In this document: piece after piece, positions 1 through 12,052 of the stretch
How the letters are laid out: each line of letters starts with the position of its first letter
Position numbering within the stretch: the first letter of the stretch is position 1
Source of the DNA: Scleroderma bovista
Taxonomy: Eukaryota > Basidiomycota > Agaricomycetes > Boletales > Sclerodermataceae
DNA length: 43,260 nucleotides
Direction: 5' to 3'
Assembly (NCBI GenBank): GCA_037178675.1
Contig: JAYMGJ010000260.1
Location: forward strand, 1-43,260
Notes under the pieces: model-generated
Seen by the model: only the letters and a program-made list of their open reading frames with translations
Database searches by the model: none
What the model was told of the DNA's origin: nothing
Position numbers and translations under genes: made by a program

Positions 1-463
1 TGCCCGTTCTTCGATGGAAGTCTTAGACGAACGCGGATTCCTCAAGACAAAAATCTCAATCATGAGCTATGATGTTCTACTGCATAGTTGAGATATTAAT
101 GAGTGTTTTTAGATGTGAGGGCTGCCTGCAACTATAATCTGGTATCATTATTCTTGCGGCAGGGCGTAATGCTTCCTGCTGCACGCCGACCAACGAAGCT
201 TAAGCTGGTTGCCAAGCGGCGCAAAATAAACAAGTATAAAAACGACATAAGTGTACAAGCGGCGTGTTAGATGGTTCAAATATGCGTAGACGGTCTAACT
301 ATGGATCTAATCCCAATCATTCAATAAATCCAGGGAATGAAATTAAGATCCCATGCAACTCCAGATCATAGGCTTGTAGGCTAAAGAGCACCAGGCAATT
401 AAAGCTGGTCGAAAGTGTACCATAAAAGAGCGGGGAGCTGATGAGAATGTGACAAATGCCTAG
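1..463. other. No gene recognised (downstream of BRE1)
   Basis: This stretch lies beyond the stop codon of the BRE1 gene and presumably contains its 3' UTR. I see no conserved reading frame, tRNA or repeat here. The neighbouring gene is outside the window. Confidence 0.5.
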
Positions 464-3400
464 TTATTGGAAATATACAGGCTGTACATCGCTTTGGGCG
501 AAGGCGAGGTTGCAATTTGGACATCGACGTTGGCGAGTAGTTATTCGGGTATCTACACAGTTTTTGCAGAACGCTGAGAAGTCACTCAGCATTTCCAGAA
601 GCGACAATAAAGAAATGCTACACACTGTGCATGCATTTGGTGAGTATAACCTCTCGCATGCCCTGCTTGCATGTACTGCACTTCATAATTTTCTGTTAAA
701 GCGAAAGCTAAGCTGTTTACTCATTGGAGGTAATCAGTTGACCCACCCAAAGTCCCTCAATCTCTTGGCTCAGCGCTTCCTCTCGAGCACTTGCAGGAGT
801 AGCATTAGCAGCTATCTTCTTCGTCTTCTTTTCTACTTCCCTCTTTACCTTCGCCACCTCTTCCTCAGCAGCTCTGGCGCGAGTCTCAAGTTTACGCTGT
901 GCTTGATTGCTCTCGCAAGCATAATTTCGAGCCTGCGTGGAATGTGACACAAATTGGACACACAGACAGAGGCACATACCTCGACAACGCGCTTCTTGTC
1001 AGCTTCCGATGCCATCGCTAATCCATGAACCTCGACTTCTAAAGCTTGAATCCGCTTGTCAGAAGTGTCAATGGCTCTTCGCAGGATGACATTCAATTTC
1101 TCAAGTTCGCCCTGGATTGCAACAGGAGTTACCATCCGCGGCAACAATCTGTCCGCGACAACATACCACTTGGGCACTCAGGTGCTTCTCCACCTCCAAC
1201 GCGCGTTCCACTGCCTTTCCCTGCTTCTCGAGCTGGCGCACCATAGCCTTCCTTTCCGAATCACCCATTTCCTTCTCGCGCATAGCCGCGAAGTACTTAT
1301 TCTCTGCTTTTGCTTTCTGTGCCTATACTGAGAACTGCAAATGAAATTAATTGCTTGTACACATACCTCATGCAAGGCCCTTTGCAACTTATCCTCGAAA
1401 CCAGAGAGATCAAAAACTTTCTTCTTTACCTGTTGCTCGAGAATCTCCCATGAAGAAGAAAGCCTGTCGACCTCAGCAAAGAGGGACGATTCTGCCTGCG
1501 TTTGTTGTTCTGCTAGTAAATGCAGCTTCCGTAACTCTGCGTCCTTCGCTTCTAATTGCTGTGATAATGAGGATGCATCTGCAACTTCCCCATAAATGGC
1601 GTGATATCGTGCAAGATCTTTAGACACCCGTGCAAGCTCGTCACGTGCAGATGCTTCACCAGCGATGTGCTGTGCAACGTCGGGATGTTCTTGCTGCAGC
1701 GTAGACAAGGATTGCTCCAAACTAGTGCATTTCATTATTGCCTCACTAGGGGGTACAATGGGCTGTCAGAAGAGAATCATACGTTGAGTCACGGACTTAC
1801 TCGAGCTTTTGCTTCAAGTTACACACATACTCGATGTCCTCTACCTTGCCTTCGAAGAAATACCTCATGAGGTCCTCTTCGCCAGATCGCGCAGCGAGCT
1901 TCGCCTTATGTCGTGCCACCTCGGACTGCAGCTGGGCTATCCGTTCGCAACGTGATTCAGCGAGCGCCTTGAGTTCCTGCACGGATTGGAGCTTCACAGT
2001 GTCCTTCGCCTTGCGCTCGGTCAACTCAGCACCGTACTGGTCTCGTAGTTCCCTAACTCGGAGATTATCAGCCTCACGTTTCGACAGCAGAGTCTTCAGC
2101 TCTTGTTGTGCTTGTTGTGCTGCAGCCTATGTCGCATGAGAAGAGAGTCAGACACCTATCTCAAACACGCACTATCGTCTCATCCTCAAACTCCTTGCGC
2201 GAAGAGCGAAGCTTGTCGATTGTTTCATTCAGCTGAGTGATCTCCTTTGCATTTTCGCAAACCGTGTGTGCCAGTTGAGAAGCATGATCTAGCAGCAGCT
2301 TATAATGTGGCGTCTCACTGATCATCTCAACGGTTGGCGCCTTCACCTTGAAAGCCAACAGTGTCAGCGAAGGTGTCTAACGCATCCAGTAGATGAAGCT
2401 GTTCACAGACCTCAATTTTTAGGGTGGTCACTTCCTCCGTTAAATTGGTTACCTCGCTTTCCAATTCAGCTATACGAGCATCTTTTTGTTTCAGCTGCCC
2501 AAGAAGCTCTTCCTCTCTCGGTGATGCGTGTTCATGGCCATTCACTGCAGGCGGCTGAGCGTGAAGTCAGTAGCTAGATGGTCTAAGTCGAGAAGCTACT
2601 TGCCGGTGATGCGCCGGAGTAATCCGGACTACTATTTTCCTCTATTGGTTTCTGATCTTCTTCCATGACATCTTCCTTCGGCGATGACTTTGCTTGTATA
2701 GCAGCAACCACGTTGCTTTGAAGACGATCTATTCGCATTTCCGAAACAGCCAGTTGTTCGTGGTATTTACGAATATCGTCCTCGGCTTCTTCAAGCCTTT
2801 TTCGCACGATGACCACTTCCGAACGCAGAGCCGTACACTGAGGGTCTAAGTGTAAGCCGTCAAAGTCAGACGTGTAACCTACCTCAGTCTCGGTCTTCTG
2901 AAAGCGCTGAAATGCGTCATCGGCTGCAGCTGGGCGTGACTTCAAAAAGCTTGTCACGAGCTTCTGTGTTGCGTGCATATTCTGTTCAAGGGCAGTCTTC
3001 AAGACGAAGTCAGAGGTGACATGTTGCGACAGATCGAAAAAGTCTACGGAACAGCTTGAAACGATGTGCCACTCTGGTAAGATCTATAACCTCACCTTTA
3101 GTATCCACATTCGTGGCAGAGACGTCATCTTGAGAGGTGAGGGCCTGGATCGTTTCTACGAGCTGGTCAAGGGTTTCACGGCCGAACACTAAGTCTACCA
3201 TGTCGAACTGCCTACCTGCTGCCAACACGCTGCGATAGCGACTAAACCCGCCTCGCAAGAACTTTTCCTCTGCTCTAACTGTGCGATGCGTGCCTGACTC
3301 CTCTCATTCTCCCTCGAATAGTGTTTCATTCTCCGGAAGATGGCATCTTTGCGAAAGAGCTAAAACCAAAGGATGACTACCCACATACCATCACAGTGAC

Positions 3401-3557
3401 TGTTTTCTCCCACCTCAAGCTGGTCATTCTCTGAGGGCTCTGCTGAATCTGCTCTCACACCGTTGACCTCTGGATTCCCATTGACACCTGTGAAGACACG
3501 TTTTTTGACATGAGAGACTTCATCGTCGTCTGTAAGTGGTCTCTTCCTTGACTCCAT
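464..3557 (-). CDS. BRE1: BRE1-type E3 ubiquitin-protein ligase (histone H2B)
   Basis: Nuclear RING E3 that, with Rad6, monoubiquitinates histone H2B and so supports H3K4/K79 methylation. The N-terminus MESRKRPLTDDDEV is followed by KKRV, a likely nuclear signal. The middle is long coiled coil spread over many short exons. Near the C-terminus an exon reads REEALSQEIEGL, and the last two exons form a C3HC4 RING: MKCSTC, then TKCMH, then TFCKNC, then RRCPNCNLAF, ending QPVYFQ. A 50-bp intron (574-623) splits the RING between His and Thr. The stop is at 464-466. The start could also be the adjacent ATG at 3560, or 3584; I chose the one giving MESRKRP. RING spacing, acidic basic N-terminus and coiled-coil length all match the family. 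The exact exon chain in 1000-3350 was not fully resolved. Confidence 0.88.
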
Positions 3558-3710
3558 CATGACGAATGGACAGGAGGGACTCAAAGGAGCAATTAACGAC
3601 GATGGTGCAGAACAACGGCGGCTGTGAGGACTTTCGGCAACAGATATTCAAACTCCGAATACTATACAAGCTACAAGTACATGAATTCATCTCCTTTCGA
3701 GTACAAAGTT

Positions 3711-5861
3711 CTACAGCACGAGTAGCGGAAAACCGTCTGTGCCATCCAAGTTCAATACCTCGCAATCTGCCTTATCTCCGTTCCCGATTTGCGTTTCTAT
3801 GCAGGTTAAATCCATGGCCTGGACATAAATATTGGGTAAATAGTCCCCAGATTGGCTCTACTACTACATACCTTGTAAAGCACAGTCATCGGTTGGTCTG
3901 TTTGAATTGGTACTCTGTCAGGATCATTTGTGTTTACCAGAGAGCATAGTGGTACTCACGCCATACAGCCGTGTTGTACATTATTCCTTGTGCCGCGGAA
4001 GCAATGAACGCCCGCAGGGTTGACAAGTCGGGCTTGTCGTTGCTGCCGCCATTGTGAGCTACGACGACCAGATATCTGTTTCCCGGGTCGGGAAGAGCCT
4101 CATCACCGAGGCACCCCGCAGTCCCCATTGGGATGAAAGCCTGGCTCGTATACGGGTGCCGCTCGAGGGCCTTGAGCTCAACGACCCCATTCACAACTTC
4201 GACAGGATTGCAGCGGAAAACTGAAAGCCCTGCAGTAGCACCAGAGCCGTCTGGGTACGAGGAATTGATTAAGGCGAGTTTATGGAATTTACTAGCCGTC
4301 CCTCCGTTTGCTGGCGTAATCTTCGTTCCAGGAGGAACTGCTGCATGATCGCTGTAACCTTGAATGACCCGGCCAAATGGAGCAAATGCCTCGGGGGTTA
4401 GAGGAAGCACGGGTATGGTTTTTCCCTTGAAACCTTGCTTGCCCACTACTGGTGAGATGTGGTTGCTCTCTGCGACACCTTCTAAAGGTATCACACCTGT
4501 TCTTGCGTTGCTTTCCTCTCTGGTTCCAATGATTCTTAGTCGTTTCACACCCCCGTCAGGGCATATCGTCATCTTCACATGCGTGAACACGGTACCTTCC
4601 TTCGTCTCCAACTGGAAGAAATGTCTGCGATGTGGACCAAGTTTCACACACGGCAGGATCATAAGCCAATTGGGGCTGTCGCTATCTGGGACATCGTCCA
4701 AAGAGTTGAGTGCGTGCATCTCGCAGCTTTCTGGGAAATTGCCCTTGAAATTAGCGGTATCTATTTCGGTGGTTTGTAACCTTCCAGGAGCACCACTGAA
4801 AAACATATTGACTCAAACCAAGTAAAGGATGCGGTGAAATACTTACAGTTTCACGATGACCCAGTCTTTATGACCTTGTTGCCTGCTGCGTTTAGTTTCC
4901 CATCCGTCGCTCATGTCCTTCCCTGTGATGCAAAGTGAACTTCAGGCTTATTGGCTACTTGGTTGAGTATTTACCCCGTCCAGGAAGGATCAAATTTGAC
5001 CCTACACCATAATGCTGGTCAGAGGTGAACACAACACGTCCTCCCGCAAACACGTGAGCGAGGTCAAATGACTCGGTATCATCGGCTGGTTGGACAGGGA
5101 AAATATGACCATATACACGGAATCTGGCCTGTGTATGGCATGGATTCTGAAATATTCGCGAAGGGTGATACTGCACTCACGATGCCCCCATCGGGATACA
5201 TATTCAACCTGACGTAGTTGTAGCGAGCGGTCTCGGGGATTAAGTATAGATGCCTGGATGATGGTCCGAGGGGTACCTTCGGAAGAATCTCTGTCCACTG
5301 AGAGGTTCGATAAATCATCAGGATATTGTTGAAGGAGCGAACGGTCATACTTGCGCATTTTCTAAATTGCTTTCATTATCTTCCGTCGAGAGAAGCGCGT
5401 CCACTGAGGCCTCGGGTGCTTCGTTGCCTAGTTATACCCATCAAATGGAGAATGTCGGTGATTGGACATTGACCGACCATTGAAGTTGGAGGTATCAATA
5501 TCAAACCCAACGATGACGCCAACAGTGCCCAGTTTAATTATGCACCTTTGGATTGGATGTTGAACTTTCGGAATAACTAGGATCACTGTGCCAGACGCAC
5601 CAATCATGGGTGGGATTGTGTCTCCGTGACTCCCAACCACTGTACAATGCACCGTTCGGTCCATACTGCCCTGCGAGGCTGGGCGAAGGCTAAGTAGCTA
5701 ATGTAAGTTCTATATGTGCGAAATCATCAAACACTCACTTCGACAAGCAGTAGATGGTGTGCTGCGGCAAAGAACTCGTCCGATACCTTGATCACCTTCC
5801 CCTCCAAGGCGGCGCTCGACAACTCTACATTGTCGTCGGTTGTTAGGACCACATCGGACAT
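3711..5861 (-). CDS. DAL2-DAL3: Fused allantoicase - ureidoglycolate lyase (allantoate degradation)
   Basis: Two consecutive steps of purine-nitrogen salvage in one polypeptide: allantoate to ureidoglycolate plus urea, then ureidoglycolate to glyoxylate plus urea. The N-terminus [18 protein letters not shown] leads into the first allantoicase repeat ([55 protein letters not shown]). The second repeat follows ([44 protein letters not shown]). The frame then continues without a stop into the lyase domain ([53 protein letters not shown]). Splicing downstream gives [19 protein letters not shown]. The junction lies in one uninterrupted exon (3950-4806), so the fusion does not depend on an intron guess. 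Start: ATG at 5859-5861; stop: 3711-3713. Yeast DAL2 and DAL3 are separate genes. Confidence 0.9.
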
Positions 5862-6719
5862 ACAAAACGGACAGGAAGTTCACCAGTGATTGATTCAAAT
5901 ACATCAGAGAACTGTTCCAGCGGAATGCTCTGATAAATCATGACAGCAGCTGGCTGTTATCGATATTATCACTGGTGATAAGCCAGCTTCCTTGGCGAGG
6001 CTGGGCAAAACCTGAGTGCGATGACAGTAGAAAGTATCTTATCTCAAGGAAGCGTATTTGTATCGGCAGCAGTTCCCACGGTCTTCGGAGGTGGAGTCTG
6101 TCCGTGCATACCCGCAAAGGCTTTCTAGTGGCCATCATTTCCGTCGTTGCCGAGAAAGGGCCCTCTACGTATCGGTGAGTCCAGATGCTATTATCGGGGT
6201 CACTGGTGGTGTGCGACACGAGACTGTCCACATGAAGTGATGCACGAGAGCGTGGAGAACGTAGTGCGCGAGCCTAGTAGCTAGGCTAGTCCATGATCCC
6301 TTGACGAAACTGGGGAGACAACAACGCGCGTAACCTCCGTTACTTCTACTATGTATAGGCTTACCGGTGGCGAACAAACACTCGTCCTCTGAGAAGCTTA
6401 CATAAGTTTGAGAAGCTATAACGAGTTGTGACTGCTCATAGCGCCTTCCATTGTGTTCGTCCACCCAATCTTCAGAATCATCGCCGCTTGAATAACCTCA
6501 GGAGGGCTCAAAGTGGGCTACTATTGTGGCAGGTTCGGTACGATCACCATCGCCTATTGTCCCTTGGTTCTTTCCAAAGCGAGAATCAATCGAATGAATG
6601 TTTCTGTTGTGGTGGACGCGTATCAGTGATGGATTATCGTTCGAATCTCAAGCCATGCTGACTTGAAGATATAAAGTGAGTCAATACAGCTCAGTAGTAC
6701 CTTTCCTTTGTCTTTCAAA
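5862..6719. other. Intergenic; no convincing gene
   Basis: Between the allantoicase fusion and the + strand gene at 6720. Two minus-strand open stretches (5938-6231 and 6165-6464) include a passable 5' splice site after 'FATG' near 6366. I could not join them into a frame with any recognisable motif, so a small unknown gene remains possible but unsupported. Some of this will be promoter for both neighbours. Confidence 0.4.
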
Positions 6720-7255
6720 ATGCCTTGTAAGTGACTCTTCCTCATTGAGGAATACCAATTGATCTTGTGACTTGATCAGCTCTGATGCCTTACGCCATGG
6801 TCCTCACGCCAGTGCAAGTCCCAGCTGGGTGTTTCCCGGTTGAGGTCATCCAGTTCTGGCGTGGACAACACGCCTCTGGTCAACCCTTCCCCCTCCATTG
6901 GGTCATCTTTGTCCGTACTTGTGGCTCGAATGGGAACTACTACCATGTTCTTGGAAACATCGACGCTTTCACAGTGGTCATCGAACGCAACAAGCCACCG
7001 CGGAATACGCACTGCTGGAGGGGGGACCATACGATTGGATTCGTTGCGCCACAACACCTGGGTGTTCTAGAAGCGATGCTCTGGCATGTCCCAGTAGCCA
7101 GACATGATCCTACCTGGAACAGCCAGAAGTGGGTCAATGAGGCGCTACGGACATTGCGCAGCGCAAATATCTTCGTCGATCCCGAGGTGACAATGGCAAC
7201 ACTTCAGACACAAATGGCATGTCTGCTTGAGGCTTGGGAAAACGGGGAGATCTAG
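6720..7255 (+). CDS. Hypothetical protein, lineage-specific Agaricomycete family
   Basis: A tiny first exon (6720-6726, ATG CCT T) joins across a 53-bp intron (6727-6779, GTAAGT...CAG) to a long exon, giving MPSLMPYAMVLTPVQVPAG. The protein is a compact single domain of about 160 residues with many aromatic residues: VIQFWRGQHASG, HWVIFVRTCG, WRGDHTIGFVAP, then WHVPVARHDPTWNSQKWV and MACLLEAWENGEI. From memory it resembles an uncharacterised family expanded in mushroom-forming fungi with the same pattern WNSQNWV...LQTQMACLLEAWE. I know no assigned function. No signal peptide or membrane segment is visible. The short upstream sequence CTTTCAAA-ATG and the intron rescue a start with good context. 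It is convergent with MTQ1. Confidence 0.7.
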
Positions 7256-7593
7256 GACTGGCATCACAATCGAATCACCAAGACCTTGGAGGGATCATCC
7301 AGGTATTTGGCATTAGACTGTACAAAACTAGGTGTATCACGACATCATCATCACATACCATTGGAGCAAGCTTTCTTGGCGTTCTCGTTCGATCCAATTA
7401 ATGACATCGTTAACGAGTCCTTCCAGGCCGTGTACGAATCAAAAAAAGGACTCGAGACAAGATGGTTCTATTTTTGATGGATGTATTAGAAACACGAGGC
7501 AGTCGCGATAACATGGAGAAAGACAGCATACATAAAATGCCCAGATGGAATGCGGGGCAGGTCCAATTAGTTATATTATCAAACCCACGTCTT
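7256..7593. other. Convergent intergenic region, nothing recognised
   Basis: Separates the 3' ends of the + strand orphan gene and minus-strand MTQ1. It presumably carries both 3' UTRs. No conserved frame or repeat seen. Confidence 0.5.
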
Positions 7594-8522
7594 TCATGCA
7601 CGTGCAAGGACCACACGCTGCTTCCCCCATGGGTCCGTCCATGTCTCCGTATTTCTTAGACCGGCAAACCTGTGCAGGATGGTTTCGACCGCCTGTGCTT
7701 GTCCATCACCGACTTCTAAAGCGACGATAGCTCGGTTGCGGAGAACGCCTTTCTGGGCCAAGAAGCGAGCAATTAAATGGTAAAAGGATAGACCATCCTC
7801 GACTGGCGAGCCCGGCAGATCGCCAAGCAATGCACGTGGGTCTTCGTAATCTTTGACAGAGGGCGAGAGCTGGTCATACTGTGTCCTTGGTATGTATGGG
7901 GGATTGGACGTGACAAGGTCAAAAGGTGCTGGTAAGGAATTGAGAAGATCCGGATCGCAGAGATCGCCCAGAACGGGAGTGAACACATTGCGGGAATTGT
8001 CAACATGGTCACCGCGGGCTGTGGCGATGTGACATCGTGCCGCATTATCAGTGGCTAGCTTGATTGCATCCTCTGAAACGTCCACACCAAATGCGCGAGC
8101 GCTGCCTGATGGCCAGAGATGACATAACAGGAGCGGTATGCAGCCTGAACCTGTGCAGAGATCTAATACCGAGAGCGGACGAGTGCTGGAGGGAGCGGCG
8201 ATGCTAGCGAGACGAAGAGCCCAGTGCTCAGTCTCTGGGCGGGGTATGAGGGTAGGTGGCCGGGAGAGGAGGCTCAGCGGTCCGAATGGCGTGGTGCCTG
8301 GAGTAGCCATAATGCGTCAGGATGAAACCTTGGTTGCGACAACTTACCCAAGATGTACTGGAGTGGTTCACCTCGTAACCTTCGCTCGAGCATCGCCACG
8401 AGTGTCGTGGGAGGGTCGGACGGCGTCAGAGCTTCCCTCATCCATCTGAGCTCGAGCCTCGCACTCTGGCGACCCAGGCCGGTGGCAAGTCTGGCAGTGA
8501 GATCGGCGAGCATGATGAGCAC
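7594..8522 (-). CDS. MTQ1: Mitochondrial peptide-chain release factor glutamine methyltransferase (PrmC/HemK, MTQ1 type)
   Basis: SAM-dependent enzyme that methylates the Gln of the GGQ motif in release factors; the MTQ1 branch acts in mitochondria. Two exons are joined over a 50-bp intron (8298-8347): ...EPLQYILG / TTPFGPLSLLSRPP. Family landmarks in order are LQYILG, LIPRPETE, the SAM-binding motif LDLCTGSGCIPLLL, GVDVSEDAIKLA, the catalytic NPPY box (VTSNPPYI), and C-terminal ALEVGDGQA and TDPWGKQRVVLARA. Stop at 7594-7596. The start MLIMLADLTARL (8522) is the first good Met; the ATG at 8513 is also possible. A cytosolic MTQ2-type enzyme is less likely because of the HemK-like N-terminal LQYILG helix region. 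Confidence 0.85.
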
Positions 8523-9004
8523 CTGCCTATCAGGGCAATCATGGGGAATGTTTTGTGTATGTTTTCACCGTCGGTAGCTTGATACGTGGCGGCGAGTACG
8601 TCTTTCCTATGATATATATGCCTCATAAGTTCACCATCAGGAATTTCATCGTCGCGGGTATTCGGCCGTGGATGGTGCACGAACGCTGCACATGCGCCTC
8701 ATCATTTCGCCTGACCTGGCAACCCCATAAAATAAATAACTAAATAAATAAATAAAACAATCATAGCAATGGCTCAATGATGTAAATGGTTTGCGGCCGA
8801 TGTCCTTTGCCTGTCCCACTGGTCTGCTAGCTCGTCATTCGCCTTATCCACGTAGTATATCTGTGCGGCCTCCTCCCTCGTGGCCAGCAAACGACGCTTA
8901 AGGTCGAGCTTGTGCATGTACCCATGACACTCTCCCTAACCAGCCCACCGCTTATCCTTACTCGTCCAGACACCTCCTCCTTTGTCGACTCCTCATCGTC
9001 AGCA
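8523..9004. promoter_or_regulatory. Divergent promoter region MTQ1 / ERT1-like, with AAAT-rich tract
   Basis: Region between two head-to-head genes. It contains a short (AAAT)n-like tract at about 8728-8757 and the NotI-like palindrome GCGGCCG. An in-frame upstream ATG at 8924 would add 27 residues (MTLSLTSPPLILTRP...) to the ERT1-like protein, so the region may partly be coding. No specific operator motif can be assigned. Confidence 0.4.
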
Positions 9005-11058
9005 ATGCCCGCCGCCACTGCATACGTGAACCCAGCCCAGATGTCCCAGGACCAGCTGGCCGAACCCACGCCATCAAAGCGCAGAGCTTGCGCAACCGGA
9101 AAACGAAGGCGCGCTCCTACTCCAGACGAGAGCGGGGATTCTTCCTCACAACCACCCCGAAAGAACAGAGATGGCCCCAAAAAAAAGAAAGCTAACCGTG
9201 CCTGTGCACATTGTCAGAAAGCTCATCTCACTTGCGACGACTGTAAGTACATAGATAACTTATAGCCGCCTCTCCATCCATCTCACAGGCGCCTGATCTA
9301 GCGCGCCCTTGCCAGCGATGTATTAAGCGCGGAATGGCAAACTGTTGCGTCGAAGGACATCGCAAGAAAGCCAAGTATTTGCTCGATGATGACGAACTTG
9401 GTATTTCATCAGTAGCACCCTTCCCTGTACTACTCCTGATCACGTGTATAGAGCAACTAAAGAAAAGACAGTCAGCGCCTAAGGAAAAGCAAGAACCCAT
9501 CCCTGTACCTATACCACCACGTAAATTCTCCCTTTATCTCCCCATTCTTCGTCATGCTAACTGCACCAGCGGACCCGTTCCCAGCCACCGCCGACCCCCT
9601 ATTCAACCTCAGTTTCGACCCTAATTTTGCATTTGGCTCTGAAGCCGCAAACTTGGAGTATTCTATCCTATCAGCAATATTGGGCAATCCAAGTCCACCA
9701 GACTCAGCTAGTGCACCGTCACCGTCACAACCGCCTATCCCTTCCGCACTCCAGAGTTCAGCCTGGTCCCCTGAACCGTTACACACCCAGCCACAATACA
9801 TCCAAAGCAGGTCAGCGAACTCATACGGCTCAGGTTTTGGGGACCAAGTACAACTTGCTATTCCTCCATCTGAAACAGCTCTCCCTCCTTCTCGGTCGTC
9901 TCCCACATTCATGTCCTATTCTCCCACGCAGGGTTCAACAGACTTGCAGTATACACATCCATACGACCAGATACAAACAGGCCAAGTCACGGGTTCGATG
10001 CAACCCGTTCCTTCGCGGTATACCTGCGATGGTAGAAATCCGTCGCCTGCGGTCATGGTACAAGAGACTGGCTCTCAATCGATCGTGTCATCGTCGCATC
10101 CATCGCCATCACCAGTGAACTCAATACATCCGAGTGGTTCTGATCATCATTCTGTTCGTATACTTGCTCGCTCTCTAGCCCCCTTATAAAACTAAACGTC
10201 ACCAGCCTCTCAATGTGACAGCTCCATATGATTACACGGAAGGCTACCACTTCCTTATGAAGCATCTTCCGAGTCGGTGCGTACATTCTCGCGTCGAGAC
10301 CTCGCGCGTGAGTGGCCCCTGTGGTCAAATCCTAATATTGTGTCTTGGCATCCTTTGGATGTTTTGGGTTTTTGGATGGCAGCTTTGAGAAAAATGACAT
10401 CCTCCGCATTGTACGAGCACTTGCCATTTACCGCCCGTCACTCATTGCATTGCAAATGCCGTTGACGGAAGCGGATGAAGTGTTCGTGGAGAAGTGCTTC
10501 CAGCGCTCATTGCTAGTGAGTTGTGATGGTCAATGTTGTATCTTTTTACAGCATCTAAATCTGCCGTAGGAACTCGAGAAGCTCATTTCATATAGCGGCA
10601 CTCCGACTGTGGTATGGCGGCGAACTGGGGAGATCTGCCTGGTGGCGCCTGAGTTCTGCATGCTGACAGAATGGCCAATCGATGAATTGGTCGGGAAGAG
10701 GAAATATATTTATGAGGTAACAACGATCTTCATTTCAACTTCGTCTATACCCACCGCATCTCACATTACCCTGTCACCAGCTCTTCGAGAACCAATCAGT
10801 TGTTGAATATTGGGAAAACTTTGCTACCCATGCATTCGAGAACACCACCAAGTCCGTCTATTCACATTGTGTTCTTCTGAAACCCTCTGGTGCACCGATA
10901 CCGGCCACGTTTTGCTTCTCTATACGACGCGACATATTTGACTTGCCCAGCATCGTCATAGGTGCGCGAATGCTCCCCTTGCTGCTTCGGATCCACTAAC
11001 TAGCTACACTTGGTGGCGGCTTGGCGGACACAAAGGTCAGTGGCTGCCACTATTATAG
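9005..11058 (+). CDS. ERT1: Zn2Cys6 transcription activator with PAS-like domain, ERT1/AcuK type (gluconeogenesis)
   Basis: Nuclear activator of gluconeogenic genes on non-fermentable carbon. The N-terminus has basic stretches (TGKRRRAP, GPKKKKANRA). The binuclear zinc cluster follows: ACAHCQKAHLTCDD, intron 9243-9301, SRPCQRCIKRGMANCC, then KKAKYLLDDDELEQLKKR, the typical ERT1 linker. A long Ser/Pro/Gln-rich middle leads to YTEGYHFLMKHLPSRFEKND and a PAS-like segment (GTPTVVWRRTGEICLV, EFCMLTEWPIDELVGKR). The last exons read LFENQSVVEYWENFATHAFE and SVYSHCVLL, ending GQWLPLL. I count eight introns; one (10154-10205) uses the weak donor GTTCGT. I prefer the ATG at 9005 (G at -3); 8924 is in frame upstream. 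Other zinc-cluster factors lack this combination. Confidence 0.82.
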
Positions 11059-12052
11059 CCAGTGCTGTGGCACCAGCCTTCTCTCCTTGTTTATATCTTC
11101 AGCCCTTAAAAAATCGTGGCTTAACTTTATGTATTCCTCCAGTGCTATACAACAACTTATGTGCTAGCGTTTAGATCGCATATTTTCGGTCACTCCTATT
11201 TTTCTTCCGCTCACATGCATGGGACATTGCAAAGACCCTGTTTTTAATAGCGAAAACCGGTTATCTCGGTTATTGGTTTAAAAGAAACCACATTCTATTA
11301 GAAACCATGTTCCATTGCCATTGCTACTTGGGGGCTGACCGTTTGTTTTTTTTTACCATTTTTTGTCTTGCCTAGAGACGGTTACTGGGCGTTGCTGTCG
11401 ACCATAACGCTTTGACTCGTCACATTCAATGGTGCTGTTGGTACCTTATGCTTGGTGGGTGCCTGCCCTTGGCGCGTAAACGCTTGGTCGACGTCGATCG
11501 GTGACTGGGTCTGCACGGGCTCGGGAAGTGGACATGCTGGTATTGGGAATAGAATAGAATCTGCACCCTAGATGTATGGATGCATGTACATACTATTTAG
11601 AGGAGAAAAGGTGTTCAGCCCTCGGAGTCGAGACTAATATATTGCCTAGAAACGGTTACTAGTACTAACCACGGCATACTTGGACTATGACGAAGAAAAG
11701 TCCCATTTTGTTGCCACTCGGCGACGCGATGATCGCAACAACAATATGAGTGCAACGATTGATCATACAGCGAATTGAGATCCTTGATGAGAAAAGGCGA
11801 AGAGACATAGTATTCGTAGGGTCTAGTAAAGCAGAGCAGTGGCCATTATTTGTCACATCGAGGGTAGCAATCGATTGAAAATGTAATGGGTCCATAAACG
11901 AAACAGGAGATCGTGAAACCGCTATATCCACAGAATTGAGCAAGTAAATCGGAGGAAGGTAATGTCCGTGATCCCTGTCAACGGCCTCAATTCGACGAAG
12001 GGTACTTTGGATAATAATACGACGGCATGCGGGAATCGTGACGTCTCGTTCA
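11059..12052. other. Convergent ~1-kb intergenic region with T-tracts and a short direct repeat
   Basis: Lies between the stop codons of the ERT1-like gene (+) and PRA1 (-). It contains T-runs around 11346-11364 and a 21-bp direct repeat noted separately. A minus-strand open frame (11665-12090) overlaps the PRA1 3' end but shows no recognisable motif, so I take it as UTR or chance. Confidence 0.5.
11368..11662. repeat. Pair of 21-bp direct repeats 274 bp apart
   Basis: TTGCCTAGAGACGGTTACTGG at 11368-11388 recurs at 11642-11662 with two substitutions (G to A in each case). The intervening 253 bp shows no terminal inverted repeats or reading frame that I can identify. It could be a relic of a small insertion or a local duplication. 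Confidence 0.5.

Noticed and set aside
456..947. Plus-strand 163-codon open frame at the left end
   Set aside because: Runs antisense to the BRE1 RING exons, which are well supported.
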